Source: Brenneria izadpanahii
GTDB taxonomy: Bacteria > Pseudomonadota > Gammaproteobacteria > Enterobacterales > Enterobacteriaceae
Assembly (NCBI RefSeq): GCF_017569925.1
Contig: NZ_CP050854.1
Coordinates: 4,464,001-4,528,000, forward strand
Direction of reading: 5' to 3'
DNA length: 64,000 bases
Made by a program: the position numbers and the translations under genes. The notes beneath the pieces are model-generated. The model was not told the DNA's origin, ran no database searches, and worked only from the letters and a program-made list of their open reading frames with translations. Shown one piece after another: positions 37,385 to 47,630 of the stretch; the stretch's first letter is position 1, and every line of letters begins with the position of its first letter.

Positions 37385-39880
37385 ATGTCAATCGCACCAT
37401 TTTTCTCTGAACGCGGCACAGACCGCGCCCCCAAAACCGTCGCCCTCGCCATCCGGCTGCTGCTGTGCGGCGCGCCCTTGCTTATTTCGCCCTTCATTGC
37501 GCAGGCGGAGGCTCAAGCGCCGCGAGCCTATGCCATTCCGGCCGGACCATTAAGTAATCAGTTAAACCAGTTTGCCGCCCAGTCCGGCGTCTATCTGGTC
37601 GGCGATGCCGGTCTGGCGAACGGCAAGATAGGGGCCGCGTTGCAGGGAAACTACAGTGTGGACGAGGGATTTCGCGCCTTGCTCGCCGGCAGCGGCCTCC
37701 AGGCGGTCAATCAGTCGGCTAACACCTATGTGTTGCAGCCGGCGCCCAAGAGCGATGAAATAGTGGTGGAGGCCAACGTCAACCGCAACGGTATAACCGA
37801 AGGCACCAACTCCTACACCACCCGCAGCATGAACACCGCCACCCAACTGAATCTATCGCCGCGCGAAACGCCGCAGTCGGTCAGCGTAGTGACCCGTCAG
37901 CAGATGGACGATCAGAATATGACCACGCTGGATGAGGCGATGAGCCAGACCACCGGGGTCAACGTGGTGAATCAGAATAGTTTTCAGGTGAAATACGAAT
38001 CGCGCGCGTTCGCTATGGACAACATCAAGGAAGACGGGGTTAGTCTGTCGTCGCAAAACAGCGTGATGAATGCCTCCCAGTCAAGCAGTGAATCCCCCGA
38101 TCTGGCGATTTACGATCGCGTCGAAGTGCTGCGCGGCGCCTCCGGCCTGACCCAGGGCAGCGGCGAACCGGGCGGCACCGTCAATCTGGTGCGCAAGAAA
38201 CCTACCTACGATTTTCAAGCCTCGGGCAGCGTCAGCGCCGGCAGTTGGGATAACTACCGCAGCGAAGCCGATATCTCCGGCCCGCTCAATGACGATGCCA
38301 GCGTGCGCGGCCGTTTTGTCGGCGTGTATCAGGATAGACAAAGTTTCACGGATTACGTCGGCAGCGAAAGAACGGTGTTATTCGGCACGCTGGCCTGGGA
38401 TATGACGCCGGATACCACCCTCACCACCGGTATTAACTGGCAGAAAACCGATGTGACGCCCGATCTTTACGGCGTGCCGTTCGGCACCGATAAAAGCGAT
38501 TTGCACCTTCCCCGTTCAACTTTCCTGGGCGCCAGCTGGAACCGGATCAATTTTGAAAGAATTAATCCGTTTGCCGAATTCGAACATCACTTTGACAACG
38601 ATTGGACATTCAAGAGCGCGCTTAACTACACCCGTGCTACGTCTAAAGAGCGCTATATCGGTATTATGAATGGCACCGCCGGCGTCGATCCCGCGACCGG
38701 CGCCAGCCGGTTAAACAATGCGCTGCACTATGACAACAAAAGCGATCAATGGGGTTACAACCTCAGTCTGAGCGGCCCGTTTGAACTGTTGGGACGCAAT
38801 CATGAATTGGTATTCGGCGGCGATTATCAAAAGGAAAACTTTGACAGTACATTTGGCCGAATCGGCAACCTCAGCGAGGCCAATATCTATAGCTGGAATC
38901 CGAACTCGGTTGCCGAGCCGGACTGGTCAGATATGAGCCTCTACAATAGCCGCTACATAGAAAAATATAATATTTATCAGCGCGGTCTATTCGCCACTAC
39001 CCGGTTGGAACTGGCTGATGACTGGAAACTGATCCTCGGCGGCCGCTACAGCGCCTACAGCTACGACTATTATTACGATAACCTGCGCAACGGCAGCGAC
39101 AAAGACCACAGCCGGCTGCACGTCCGCGATCAGTTTGTCCCTTACGGCGGGCTGTTATGGGATTTCGCCGATAATTACACCTGGTATGCGAGCTACGCTG
39201 AGATCTACCAGCCGCAGAGCGCCAAAGACAAAAACAATAATCTGCTGCCCGCCATTACCGGCACCAACTACGAAACCGGCGTTAAAGGCGAATTCTTTGA
39301 CGGCGATCTGAACGCATCGTTGGCGCTGTTCCGCATTATTCAGGCCAACCGGGCGCTCGCTGAAGCGGACAGCTCCGTTTGTCAGAACCCTGACAATGGT
39401 TGCTCCCGCGCCGAAGGCAAGGTGCGCAGCCAGGGGGTTGAAATGGAGATTTCCGGCAAACTGGCCGAGGGCTGGCAGTTGAGCGCCGGTTACACGCTGA
39501 CCAACAGTAAATACCTGGAAGCGTCTGATAGCGAAAAAGCGGCGCAGTTCAGTCCCCGCACGCCGAAGCATATGTTTAAACTGTACAGCAGCTATAACCT
39601 GCCGGGCGAACTCAATCAGTGGACCATCGGCGCGGGATTGACCGCCCAAACCGGCACCTCGACCTATCCAAGCCGGGCCTTCGGCTTGACCCAGGGCGGC
39701 TATACGCTGGTTAACGCCAATATTACCTATCAATACAGTAAAAACCTGAGCTTTAATCTGGTGGGCAATAACCTGACCGATAAGGTCTATTACAAGAACC
39801 TGAATAACCGTCACCGCAGTGGTTACAACTATTACGGCGATCCGCGCAACTTTATGCTGACGGCGAAATATACCTTCTGA
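37385..39880 (+). CDS. TonB-dependent siderophore receptor/transducer, FecA/FpvA class
   Basis: An 831-aa outer-membrane receptor. It has a signal peptide (to about residue 42), an N-terminal STN signalling domain (YAIPAGPLSNQLNQFAAQSGVYL ... YVLQPA), the TonB box region SDEIVVEA, and a plug domain with ETPQSVSVVTRQQMDDQ and DRVEVLRGASGLTQGSGEPGGTVNLVRKKP. A 22-strand barrel ends in ...FMLTAKYTF with C-terminal Phe. The STN domain makes it a surface-signalling receptor working with the FecI/FecR proteins encoded upstream. The plug sequence is closest to ferripyoverdine/hydroxamate types. The actual siderophore is unknown. Confidence 0.93.
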   Translation: MSIAPFFSERGTDRAPKTVALAIRLLLCGAPLLISPFIAQAEAQAPRAYAIPAGPLSNQLNQFAAQSGVYLVGDAGLANGKIGAALQGNYSVDEGFRALLAGSGLQAVNQSANTYVLQPAPKSDEIVVEANVNRNGITEGTNSYTTRSMNTATQLNLSPRETPQSVSVVTRQQMDDQNMTTLDEAMSQTTGVNVVNQNSFQVKYESRAFAMDNIKEDGVSLSSQNSVMNASQSSSESPDLAIYDRVEVLRGASGLTQGSGEPGGTVNLVRKKPTYDFQASGSVSAGSWDNYRSEADISGPLNDDASVRGRFVGVYQDRQSFTDYVGSERTVLFGTLAWDMTPDTTLTTGINWQKTDVTPDLYGVPFGTDKSDLHLPRSTFLGASWNRINFERINPFAEFEHHFDNDWTFKSALNYTRATSKERYIGIMNGTAGVDPATGASRLNNALHYDNKSDQWGYNLSLSGPFELLGRNHELVFGGDYQKENFDSTFGRIGNLSEANIYSWNPNSVAEPDWSDMSLYNSRYIEKYNIYQRGLFATTRLELADDWKLILGGRYSAYSYDYYYDNLRNGSDKDHSRLHVRDQFVPYGGLLWDFADNYTWYASYAEIYQPQSAKDKNNNLLPAITGTNYETGVKGEFFDGDLNASLALFRIIQANRALAEADSSVCQNPDNGCSRAEGKVRSQGVEMEISGKLAEGWQLSAGYTLTNSKYLEASDSEKAAQFSPRTPKHMFKLYSSYNLPGELNQWTIGAGLTAQTGTSTYPSRAFGLTQGGYTLVNANITYQYSKNLSFNLVGNNLTDKVYYKNLNNRHRSGYNYYGDPRNFMLTAKYTF

Positions 39881-39907
39881 TTGTCTGACTCCGACTAACC
39901 GACAGAA

Positions 39908-39931
39908 CGTGGTCTGCCATTGTAGACCACG
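39908..39931 (+). terminator. hairpin between receptor and ABC transporter genes
   Basis: 8-bp stem CGTGGTCT / AGACCACG with an 8-nt loop, followed by GGGTTTACC without a real T-run. It may partly terminate or stabilise the receptor transcript. Confidence 0.5.
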
Positions 39932-39945
39932 GGTTTACCAACCTG

Positions 39946-41646
39946 ATGCCAACATTAAAACGTTTTTACCAGCTAATCGCCCCGTTCTGGTTTACCCGCC
40001 GCGCCGCCTTTAGCTGGCTGCTGCTGCTGATCGTTATCACGCTGAAACTGTCCGTCGTGTGGGTCAGCGTGCTGTATAACAACTGGAGCAAAGACTTTTT
40101 CGATGCGCTGGCAGACTATTTTCAAAACGCCTCCATCCTGTCGCTCGCCGCGCGCTATGGCAGTTACACCGCCCTGTTTGTGCTGGTTATCGTCTGCAAC
40201 AACTGGCTGAAAAAAAAGCTGATTATCCGTTGCCGCATTGAAATGACGCACAAGTTCGAACAGGCGTGGCTGGCCCGCAGCGCCCACTACCGCCTTAGCC
40301 TGCGCGGCGAACCGGATAATCCCGATCAGCGTATCGCCGAAGATATCCGTCTGCTGATTGAGCAGAGTCTGGAACTACTGCTTTCTCTGCTGCAAAACAT
40401 CACCTACTTTTTTTCCTTTATCGTCATCCTATGGCGGCTATCCGGCGTACAGACCTTCAGCATCGGCGGCCACAGCGTGACCATTTATGGTTATCTGGTG
40501 TGGATCGCGCTGGGTTATGCGCTCGTCAGCAGCATTTTTGCGCATGTTTTCGGCCGCCGTCTGCACGCTCTGAACGTGGAAAAGCAGCGCGCCGAGGCCG
40601 ATTACCGCACCACGCTGCTGCGGGTGCGCGAGAATACCGAGCAAATCGCCCTCTATCAGGGGGAAAACGCCGAGCAAACGCGAATGCAGCAGCGCTTTCA
40701 GTCAATAGTAAACAACTGGCGCAGCCTGATGAGCCAGGAGTTCCGCCTGGAAACCTTTACCACCAGCTATTTTCGTCTCGGCCTGATGATCCCGGTGTTC
40801 GCCGTTTTGCCGCTCTACCTGACGCACCAGATCTCGCTGGGCGCGATCATGCAGGCCAGAGCCGCATTTGGCTATGTGCTGGACGCATTCGGCTGGTTTG
40901 TCGATTCCTATCGCCAGTTGGTGGCCTGGTCCGCCACTATTGAGCGGCTGTGGACTTTTCAGCAAAACCTGCATCAGTTGCCGACGCCGCATAAACCGCC
41001 CCGGCAAGGCAGCGAGCTATCAATTTCAGGGCTAGGCGTGCGGCATCCGAACGGACGGCCGCTATTCGCGCCGTTAAGCGCCAGCCTGAAAGCCGGAGAA
41101 TGGGGGGTGCTGGCGGCGGCCAGCGGCAGCGGGAAAACCACGCTGCTGCGCGCTCTGGCTGGATTTTGGCCCATCGCGCAGGGTGAATACCGACTCCCGG
41201 CGGGCAAGGCGCTGTTTCTGCCGCAAAAACCTTATCTGCCGGAAGATACGCTGCGCCGGGTGCTTTGCTATCCGCAGACAGAAATACCGGATACGGATTC
41301 GCTGCATCGGGCGTTGAAACAGGTTGGCTTACCGGCGCTGGCCGCCCGGCTGGATGAATCGACCAACTGGGGCCGGGAGTTGTCCGGCGGCGAGCAACAG
41401 CGTTTGTCGCTGGCGCGGGCGCTATTGCTACGCCCTGCGCTGCTGTGCATGGATGAGGCCACCAGCCAGCTGGACGACGCCGCCGCGATTCAACTGCTCG
41501 CGCGGTTAAGGCAAACCCTGCCGGATACCATTGTGCTGGCGGTAAGCCACCAGCCGGCGATCTGCGCCCTGTTTGAGCGATCGTTACCCCTGACGCCCTG
41601 CCGCGATCGGTCAAATCACGCCGCGGCGGCGGAGATACGGGGCTAA
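39946..41646 (+). CDS. SbmA/BacA-type membrane domain fused to ATPase (YddA/BclA-like ABC transporter)
   Basis: A 566-aa ABC half-transporter. The N-terminal about 340 residues form the ABC_membrane_2 domain (SbmA/BacA-like, six TM; NNWSKDFFDAL block near the start). The C-terminal ATPase has Walker A AASGSGKTTLL, signature LSGGEQQRLSLARALLL and Walker B LLCMDEATS. Relatives include E. coli YddA, rhizobial BclA (peptide import) and mycobacterial Rv1819c (cobalamin and hydrophilic solute import). It is placed 65 bp after a siderophore receptor, so it probably moves the siderophore across the inner membrane. The direction and substrate are inferred. Confidence 0.85.
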   Translation: MPTLKRFYQLIAPFWFTRRAAFSWLLLLIVITLKLSVVWVSVLYNNWSKDFFDALADYFQNASILSLAARYGSYTALFVLVIVCNNWLKKKLIIRCRIEMTHKFEQAWLARSAHYRLSLRGEPDNPDQRIAEDIRLLIEQSLELLLSLLQNITYFFSFIVILWRLSGVQTFSIGGHSVTIYGYLVWIALGYALVSSIFAHVFGRRLHALNVEKQRAEADYRTTLLRVRENTEQIALYQGENAEQTRMQQRFQSIVNNWRSLMSQEFRLETFTTSYFRLGLMIPVFAVLPLYLTHQISLGAIMQARAAFGYVLDAFGWFVDSYRQLVAWSATIERLWTFQQNLHQLPTPHKPPRQGSELSISGLGVRHPNGRPLFAPLSASLKAGEWGVLAAASGSGKTTLLRALAGFWPIAQGEYRLPAGKALFLPQKPYLPEDTLRRVLCYPQTEIPDTDSLHRALKQVGLPALAARLDESTNWGRELSGGEQQRLSLARALLLRPALLCMDEATSQLDDAAAIQLLARLRQTLPDTIVLAVSHQPAICALFERSLPLTPCRDRSNHAAAAEIRG

Positions 41647-41691
41647 GTTTCCGCCGTCAAACCAACGTCTTTCTTCATCCCCGCGGCTACC

Positions 41692-41725
41692 CCGTCATCC
41701 CAGCGGTAGTCGGCGGAAATGACGG
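41692..41725. repeat. REP-like imperfect palindrome
   Basis: Outer arms CCGTCAT / ATGACGG enclose a 20-nt interior with further partial pairing. It resembles extragenic palindromes and the core at 25475-25503. It lies between the convergent ABC transporter and deoD genes. Confidence 0.45.
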
Positions 41726-41820
41726 CTGGAGTTGATGAGAATGCCGCCGGCGCTATTCGCCGCAACAACGAGAAACAAACGGGAATGGCGTTTTTCAGCG
41801 CCAGGGCGTCATGGAAAACA

Positions 41821-41840
41821 GATGGGCGGAAACGCCCATC
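41821..41840 (-). terminator. terminator of the deo operon
   Basis: Perfect 8-bp stem GATGGGCG / CGCCCATC with a GAAA tetraloop (plus strand), followed on the minus strand by TGTTTTCC. It is 16 bp beyond the deoD stop. Confidence 0.75.
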
Positions 41841-41855
41841 ATGAAGAGAGGAAGG

Positions 41856-42575
41856 TTACTCGCTATCACCCAGCAGCACGGACTCCAACGCAATTTCGAT
41901 CATATCGTTAAAGGTGGTCTGACGCTCTTCGGAGGTGGTCTCCTCATGGGTGCGAATATGGTCGGACACGGTACAGATAGCCAGCGCTTTAGCGCCGAAT
42001 TCGGCCGCGACGCCGTAAATACCGGCCGCTTCCATCTCCACGCCCAGAATGCCGTACTTTTCCATCACATCGAACATTTGCGGATCCGGCGTATAAAACA
42101 GATCGGCGGAGAAAAGGTTGCCGACGCGCACGTTGACGCCGCGGGCTTTGGCGGCGTCAACGGCGTTGCGCACCATGTCGAAATCCGCAATGGCGGCATA
42201 GTCGTGGTCTTTAAACCGCATCCGGTTTACTTTGGAGTCCGTACACGCCCCCATACCGATCACCACGTCGCGCAGTTTTACGTCGGTACGCACCGCGCCG
42301 CATGAGCCCACGCGGATAATCTTTTTCACGCCGAACTCGGTAATCAGTTCCTTCGCATAGATGGAGCAGGAAGGGATCCCCATCCCGTGGCCCATAACGG
42401 AAATCTTGCGGCCTTTATAAGCGCCGGTAAACCCCAGCATACCGCGAACATTATTCACTTCACGGGCATTTTCCAGAAAGGTTTCGGCAATATACTTCGC
42501 ACGCAGCGGGTCGCCCGGCATCAGTACGACATCCGCAAAATCCCCCATTTCTGCATTAATATGTGGTGTAGCCAT
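41856..42575 (-). CDS. deoD: purine-nucleoside phosphorylase DeoD
   Basis: A 239-aa hexameric phosphorylase, the E. coli length, converting purine (deoxy)nucleosides to base and (deoxy)ribose-1-phosphate. Key blocks are [16 protein letters not shown] (phosphate and His), [20 protein letters not shown] and [11 protein letters not shown] (catalytic Asp). I chose the ATG at 42575 with AGGA 8 nt upstream; six extra upstream residues are not conserved. It is last in deoCABD. Confidence 0.98.
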   Translation of the reverse strand: MATPHINAEMGDFADVVLMPGDPLRAKYIAETFLENAREVNNVRGMLGFTGAYKGRKISVMGHGMGIPSCSIYAKELITEFGVKKIIRVGSCGAVRTDVKLRDVVIGMGACTDSKVNRMRFKDHDYAAIADFDMVRNAVDAAKARGVNVRVGNLFSADLFYTPDPQMFDVMEKYGILGVEMEAAGIYGVAAEFGAKALAICTVSDHIRTHEETTSEERQTTFNDMIEIALESVLLGDSE

Positions 42576-42634
42576 GCTCTTATTCCTTATCAATCAGCAT
42601 AAAACAAATCGCGCTCGGGCGAATAACGTGGACG

Positions 42635-43858
42635 TTACAGAATCGGCTTGCCGTAATCCATCGCCGATAAGCCAAAATAGTTCGCCACCGTCTGGCCGAT
42701 GTCCGCGAACGTCTCTCGATGCCCATATGAACCGGGCTTCACTTTCGGCCCATAGATCAGTACCGGTACATTCTCGCGGGTATGATCGGTGCCGTGCCAG
42801 GTTGGATCGCAGCCGTGGTCGGCGGTCAAAATCAGAATATCATCCCCCGTCACGCGCGAGAGCATCTCCGGCAGACGGCGATCGAACAGCTCCAGCGCGG
42901 CGGCGTAACCGGCTACATCCCGGCGGTGGCCGTAGGCGGAGTCGAAATCGACAAAGTTGGTAAACACGATGGTATTGTCGCCCGCGTTGTCCATTTCTTT
43001 TAACGTGGCGTCAAACAGCGCATCGATGCCGGTGGCTTTCACTTTCCGGGTAATGCCCACCTGGGCGTAAATGTCCGCGATCTTGCCGACCGACACCACT
43101 TCGCCGCTTTTTTCTTCCACCATCTTTTTCAAGATGGTCGGCGCTGGCGGTTCAACGGCCAGATCGTGCCGATTCCCGGTACGCTGGAAATGCCCCGGTT
43201 TGTCGCCGACAAACGGGCGAGCGATCACGCGTCCGATGTTATAACCGCCGTTGGTTAGTTCCTCGCGGGCGATTTCACACAGCTCATACAGCTTGTCCAG
43301 ACCAAAGGTCTCTTCGTGACAGGCGATCTGGAAAACGGAATCAGCGGAGGTGTAGAAAATCGGCTTGCCGGTTTTCATGTGCTCTTCGCCCAACTTATCC
43401 AGAATCACGGTGCCGGAAGAGTGGCAGTTTCCCAGATAACCCGGCAGATTGGCGCGTTTTACCAGGGTATCCAGCAATTCCTGTGGAAAGCTGTTTTCTT
43501 CATCCCGGAAATAACCCCAGTCAAACAGAACCGGCACCCCGGCGATTTCCCAGTGACCGGACGGCGTATCCTTACCAGAGGAGATCTCGCTGGCGTAAGC
43601 ATAAGCGCCGATAATATCAGCCTGCGGATCCAACCCCGCGGGGAAAGTCCCGGTTGATTCCTCGGCCGCTTTTCCCAGCCCTAAACGACTCAGGTTCGGC
43701 AAATGCAGCGGTCCCTTGCGTCCCCGATCGGCCTTTCCCGCCGCGCAAGCCTGGGCGATATGGCCCAGCGTATCTGAACCGGCGTCGCCGAAACGTTGCG
43801 CATCGGCGCTACAACCGATACCGAAGGAATCGAGCACCATAATATAGGCACGTTTCAT
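42635..43858 (-). CDS. deoB: phosphopentomutase DeoB
   Basis: A 407-aa alkaline-phosphatase-superfamily mutase interconverting (deoxy)ribose 1- and 5-phosphate. The metal-binding and nucleophile regions are MVLDSFGIG at the start, [11 protein letters not shown] with the phospho-acceptor Thr, and [20 protein letters not shown] at the C-terminal end. The length equals E. coli DeoB. It is third in the deo operon. Confidence 0.98.
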   Translation of the reverse strand: MKRAYIMVLDSFGIGCSADAQRFGDAGSDTLGHIAQACAAGKADRGRKGPLHLPNLSRLGLGKAAEESTGTFPAGLDPQADIIGAYAYASEISSGKDTPSGHWEIAGVPVLFDWGYFRDEENSFPQELLDTLVKRANLPGYLGNCHSSGTVILDKLGEEHMKTGKPIFYTSADSVFQIACHEETFGLDKLYELCEIAREELTNGGYNIGRVIARPFVGDKPGHFQRTGNRHDLAVEPPAPTILKKMVEEKSGEVVSVGKIADIYAQVGITRKVKATGIDALFDATLKEMDNAGDNTIVFTNFVDFDSAYGHRRDVAGYAAALELFDRRLPEMLSRVTGDDILILTADHGCDPTWHGTDHTRENVPVLIYGPKVKPGSYGHRETFADIGQTVANYFGLSAMDYGKPIL

Positions 43859-43914
43859 TGTTCATCTCCTGCTTTGTTACGCCGGCAACCATACTCCGCC
43901 GGCGTTGGAATAGT

Positions 43915-45243
43915 TCAATCATCGGCGCTCATGCGGCGATAAATAACCGGCGCGCTTTCCGCCGCCTCGTCGCCCAGGGCAATCGCGGCCCGGACATCGT
44001 TCGCCGCCCGCTGCCATTGCGCCTCGGTATTGGCGTGGATCACCGCCAGCGGCCGCTGTGCGTCGACGCGCTCGCCCAGGCTGACCATCTCATTCATCCC
44101 CACGCTGTAATCAATCGTATCGCTGGCCTGACGGCGTCCGCCGCCCAGCGACACGACCGCCATGCCTAATGCGCGGGTATCCATAGCGGTGACGATCCCT
44201 GCGCGTTCGGCAAAAACCGGTTTGCTTAACGTGGCGACCGGCAAATAGCGCTCGTAATGCTCGACAAAATCGGCCGGGCCGCGCTGCGCCGCCACCATCC
44301 GGCCGAACACTTCGGCCGCTTTGCCGTTATCCAACACCGCCTGCAGACGGTTTCGCGCCTGCGCGACGGTATCCGCCAGACCGCCGGATAACAGCATCTC
44401 TTCGCACAGCGCCATCGTCACTTCATATAAACGCGGATTGCGGTGTTCCCCGGTCAGGAAACGTACCGCTTCGCGCACCTCCAGCGCATTGCCCGCGCTG
44501 GAAGCCAGCACCTGGTTCATATCGGTCAGCAGCGCGCTGGTGCGGCATCCGGCGTTATTGGCGACCGCGACGATCGCCTGCGCCAACTGCTCGGAAAGCG
44601 CATAAGTCGGCATAAAGGCGCCGGATCCTACCTTAACATCCATTACCAGCGCATCTAGCCCTTCGGCCAGCTTTTTCGCCAGAATGGACGCGGTGATCAG
44701 CGGTATTGAATCCACCGTCGCGGTAATGTCCCGCGTGGCGTAAAAACGTTTATCCGCCGGCGCCAGCGAGTTGGTCTGCCCGATAATCGCCACGCCGACG
44801 CGCTGAATAATCTGCCGGAATTCATGGTTGTCAGGGAAAATATTCAGTCCGGGGATCGACTCCAGCTTATCCAGCGTACCGCCGGTATGCCCCAGCCCCC
44901 GGCCGGAAATCATCGGCACATATCCGCCGCAGGCGGCGACCATCGGCCCCAGCATCAACGAGGTTACATCGCCTACGCCGCCGGTCGAGTGTTTATCCAC
45001 CAGCGGACCATTCAGGTTTAGGCTTTTCCAGTTAAGCACCGTGCCGGAATCACGCATCGCCAGCGTCAGGGAGACGCGCTCCGCCATCGACATATCGTGA
45101 AAGTAAATGGTCATCGCCAGCGCGGCGATTTGCCCTTCGGACACCGTATTGTCGCGAACGCCGTTGATAAAGAAGCGAATTTCTTCATCGCTCAATGGTT
45201 CTCCGTCACGCTTCTTACGAATAATTTCCTGAATCAGAAACAA
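43915..45243 (-). CDS. deoA: thymidine phosphorylase DeoA
   Basis: A 442-aa enzyme (E. coli 440) converting thymidine to thymine and deoxyribose-1-phosphate. The phosphate-binding signature is [42 protein letters not shown] chose a TTG at 45243 ([14 protein letters not shown]), which aligns with the start of E. coli DeoA and has AGGAGA about 6 nt upstream. A longer frame from the ATG at 45333 runs into deoC and adds non-conserved residues. It is second in the operon. Confidence 0.96.
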   Translation of the reverse strand: MFLIQEIIRKKRDGEPLSDEEIRFFINGVRDNTVSEGQIAALAMTIYFHDMSMAERVSLTLAMRDSGTVLNWKSLNLNGPLVDKHSTGGVGDVTSLMLGPMVAACGGYVPMISGRGLGHTGGTLDKLESIPGLNIFPDNHEFRQIIQRVGVAIIGQTNSLAPADKRFYATRDITATVDSIPLITASILAKKLAEGLDALVMDVKVGSGAFMPTYALSEQLAQAIVAVANNAGCRTSALLTDMNQVLASSAGNALEVREAVRFLTGEHRNPRLYEVTMALCEEMLLSGGLADTVAQARNRLQAVLDNGKAAEVFGRMVAAQRGPADFVEHYERYLPVATLSKPVFAERAGIVTAMDTRALGMAVVSLGGGRRQASDTIDYSVGMNEMVSLGERVDAQRPLAVIHANTEAQWQRAANDVRAAIALGDEAAESAPVIYRRMSADD

Positions 45244-45319
45244 AGCATGCTCTCCTGTTGAGTGACTAAAAGAATGGGCCGTTTCCTGAGCCGTTATCGC
45301 GTTCTCTACCCAGCCGGAA

Positions 45320-46099
45320 TCAATAACCGCCATGCCGCTCTGTCGGGCGATGACCTAAAACCGACAGCAGGCTGGCTAACAAACTCGATGCGCCGAAACG
45401 GAAATGCCGGGCGTTAACCCATTCCGGCCCCATAATGTCTTCAGCCAGTTGCAAATAAATTGCCGCCTCTTCAGCGCTGCGCACGCCGCCTGCGGCTTTG
45501 AAACCGACACGATCCCCCACGCCTTTATCACGAATGACCTTCAGCATAATTTCCGCGCTCTGCGGCGTGGCGTTTACCGGCACCTTACCCGTGGAGGTTT
45601 TAATAAAATCGGCGCCGGCATCAATGGCGATCCCGCTGGCCTGACGGATCAGCGCATCCTGTTTTAGTTCGCCCGTTTCAATAATCACTTTCAGCAGCAC
45701 ACCGGACGCCCGACAAACCGCTTTACACGCCTGCACCAGTTCAAACCCGGCGCGCGCATCCCCATCGATCAGCGAACGGTAAGGAAACACGACATCCACT
45801 TCATCCGCGCCATAGGCAATCGCCGCGTTGGTTTCCGCCAGCGCAATATCAATGTCGCCGTTGCCATGAGGGAAGTTCGTCACGGTCGCGATACGCATCT
45901 CTGGCGTTCCCTGTTCACGCAACGCCTTACGCGCCAGAGGAATAAAGCGCGGATAGATACAGATCGCCGCGGTCTTACCCGCCGGGCTGTCGGCCTGTCG
46001 GCAAAGCGCGGCAATCTTTTCATCCGTGTCGTCATCATTAAGCGAGGTCAAATCCATCAGCGCCAGCGCGCGTTGCGCGACGGTCGTTAACGTTGTCAT
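45320..46099 (-). CDS. deoC: deoxyribose-phosphate aldolase DeoC
   Basis: A 259-aa class I aldolase (E. coli length) splitting deoxyribose-5-phosphate to acetaldehyde and glyceraldehyde-3-phosphate. The Schiff-base Lys lies in [11 protein letters not shown] and the proton-relay Asp and Lys in EVDVVFPY and [11 protein letters not shown] chose the ATG at 46099 with GGAG 7 nt upstream. It is first in deoCABD, behind a CRP/CytR-type promoter. Confidence 0.98.
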   Translation of the reverse strand: MTTLTTVAQRALALMDLTSLNDDDTDEKIAALCRQADSPAGKTAAICIYPRFIPLARKALREQGTPEMRIATVTNFPHGNGDIDIALAETNAAIAYGADEVDVVFPYRSLIDGDARAGFELVQACKAVCRASGVLLKVIIETGELKQDALIRQASGIAIDAGADFIKTSTGKVPVNATPQSAEIMLKVIRDKGVGDRVGFKAAGGVRSAEEAAIYLQLAEDIMGPEWVNARHFRFGASSLLASLLSVLGHRPTERHGGY

Positions 46100-46339
46100 A
46101 CCATTACTCCAACTCGTCAGCCGGTCTGACCGGCGGGAACATAAACCGGATCGCAGCAATACCAGAACATTGCGGCAAGCGGATGGGGCTCCCAGATTGC
46201 GCCCAGGGGAAATAACCTGGGCGGCAACCGAAATCCCTCTCACCGCAGATAGCCTTCACCTACGCTATCCTGTGATGCGATTTATATTCAAATGCCGGAC
46301 AACCCGCAGAACATTTGAACACGTCATGCGCGGTTATTT

Positions 46340-46407
46340 TGCGTTGTCATTCACACTTAATGTAAAGGCGATGCAATTGCATAAGATTATATGTGATTTA
46401 TATCACA
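46340..46407 (-). promoter_or_regulatory. deoP2-like promoter region: two CRP sites with a CytR-type site between
   Basis: A perfect CRP core TGTGA-N6-TCACA lies at 46392-46407. A half-conserved one (TGCGT-N6-TCACA) lies at 46340-46355, centred 52 bp away, close to the CRP-1/CRP-2 spacing of E. coli deoP2. Between them is the palindrome ATGCAATTGCAT (46371-46382), a CytR-type half-site pair. Transcription would start near 46307, toward deoC. Confidence 0.7.
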
Positions 46408-46508
46408 TATATTAGCTATTATCGGCCTGTTCCACGGGTTAATCATAGCGGCTGGCGCGGCCGGCATGGCAAAAATAAATCGCGTAAGGAGAGGCCGACG
46501 AAAGCAAG

Positions 46509-47471
46509 TTAAGGCGTGACGGCGTTGATTTCCACCGTGATATGAACCAGCTCTTGGTGTATGGATAACTGCTGCTTGTAATAGTCGGGGCTGACGGCCC
46601 GGTCGGGGGTTAAACTCAGGATACAGGCATATTTAGCCGTCCCTACCCGCCAGACGTGTAAATCCGTCAGTTCGGCGGGAATGGGGCTGGCGGCAATAAC
46701 CTCTTTGATTTCCTCCACCACCGGCGCATCCATTTCCGCATCCAGTAAAACTTTTCCGGACTGACGAATCAAACCAAACGCCCATATGCCGACCAGGATG
46801 GAACCGACGATCCCCATGACCGGATCCAGCCAATCGGCGGCCCATAATTTACCGCAGATCAGCGCCACAATAGCCAGAACGGAAGTCGCGGCATCGGCAA
46901 TCACATGTAGGTAGGCCGAGCGCAGATTCAGATCCTGATGACCGTCATGCCCATGGGCATCCGGCGCGTGATGGCGGGCATGAGAATGATGTTCATGGTG
47001 ATGGGTGTGGTCGTGCGCGTGATGGCCGCGCAGCAGCCAGGCGCAAATAAGGTTAACCAGCAGCCCCGCCACGGCGATCGTTATCGCCTGATCGTAATGG
47101 ATCACCGACGGATGGATTAACCGCGCTACCGATTCATACATCATGATAAAGGCGACGACCCCCAGCAGAATGGCGCTGGTGAATCCGCCCAGAATTTCGA
47201 TCTTCCAGGTGCCGAAGGCAAAGCGGGCATCCGACGCCAGCCGCCTGGCCGCCGCATAGGCCATTGCCGACAAGCCCAACGCCAGCGCGTGGGAGCTCAT
47301 ATGCCAGCCATCGGCCAGCAGCGCCATCGAATTGAAGTACCATCCGCCCAGGATCTCCACCACCATCATCACTGCCGTCAGCAAAGTGGCATAGCGGGTA
47401 TTCCTTTCCGCCAGCGGATTTCCTTCATCAAAAATATGCGTGTGAGTAGCGTTTATTTGTTGTAGTGACAT
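46509..47471 (-). CDS. dmeF: cobalt/nickel efflux protein of the cation diffusion facilitator family, DmeF-like
   Basis: A 320-aa, six-TM CDF transporter with a His-rich loop between TM4 and TM5 (GHHAHDHTHHHEHH...). The metal-site residues are in ADGWHMSSH (HxxxD type with His/Asp) and HVIADAATSV, and a C-terminal cytoplasmic domain is present. ZitB/CzcD relatives exist, but linkage to an RcnR-type Ni/Co sensor and the matching operator in its promoter favour DmeF. It is transcribed from its own promoter downstream of dmeR. Confidence 0.87.
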   Translation of the reverse strand: MSLQQINATHTHIFDEGNPLAERNTRYATLLTAVMMVVEILGGWYFNSMALLADGWHMSSHALALGLSAMAYAAARRLASDARFAFGTWKIEILGGFTSAILLGVVAFIMMYESVARLIHPSVIHYDQAITIAVAGLLVNLICAWLLRGHHAHDHTHHHEHHSHARHHAPDAHGHDGHQDLNLRSAYLHVIADAATSVLAIVALICGKLWAADWLDPVMGIVGSILVGIWAFGLIRQSGKVLLDAEMDAPVVEEIKEVIAASPIPAELTDLHVWRVGTAKYACILSLTPDRAVSPDYYKQQLSIHQELVHITVEINAVTP

Positions 47472-47491
47472 TGTGCGTTCGCCTCTTTTTA

Positions 47492-47505
47492 TACTCCCCC
47501 CAGTA
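47492..47505. promoter_or_regulatory. RcnR/DmeR-type operator in the dmeF promoter
   Basis: On the minus strand TACT-GGGGGG-AGTA: a G6 tract between TACT/AGTA arms, nearly identical to the RcnR recognition sequence. It is located 21 bp before the dmeF start. Confidence 0.75.
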
Positions 47506-47630
47506 TAGTATCCAATGGTAAAAAAATACGACCGCTACGACGAGAATAATCAGGAATAAAACCAGGCGGGGTAAAAGCGAAAATGCATAGCGGAACGGCC
47601 GGCCCTTCCGAGCCGGCAATGGCGGGGCAA

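Noticed and set aside
39155..39814. 219-codon minus-strand frame opposite the TonB receptor
   Set aside because: It is antisense to the barrel domain of a clear receptor gene, with no homology recognised.
40937..41614. 225-codon minus-strand frame opposite the YddA-like ABC transporter
   Set aside because: It overlaps the Walker A, signature and Walker B coding region of a well-supported gene; composition is Pro/Ala/Arg-rich and there is no ribosome binding site.
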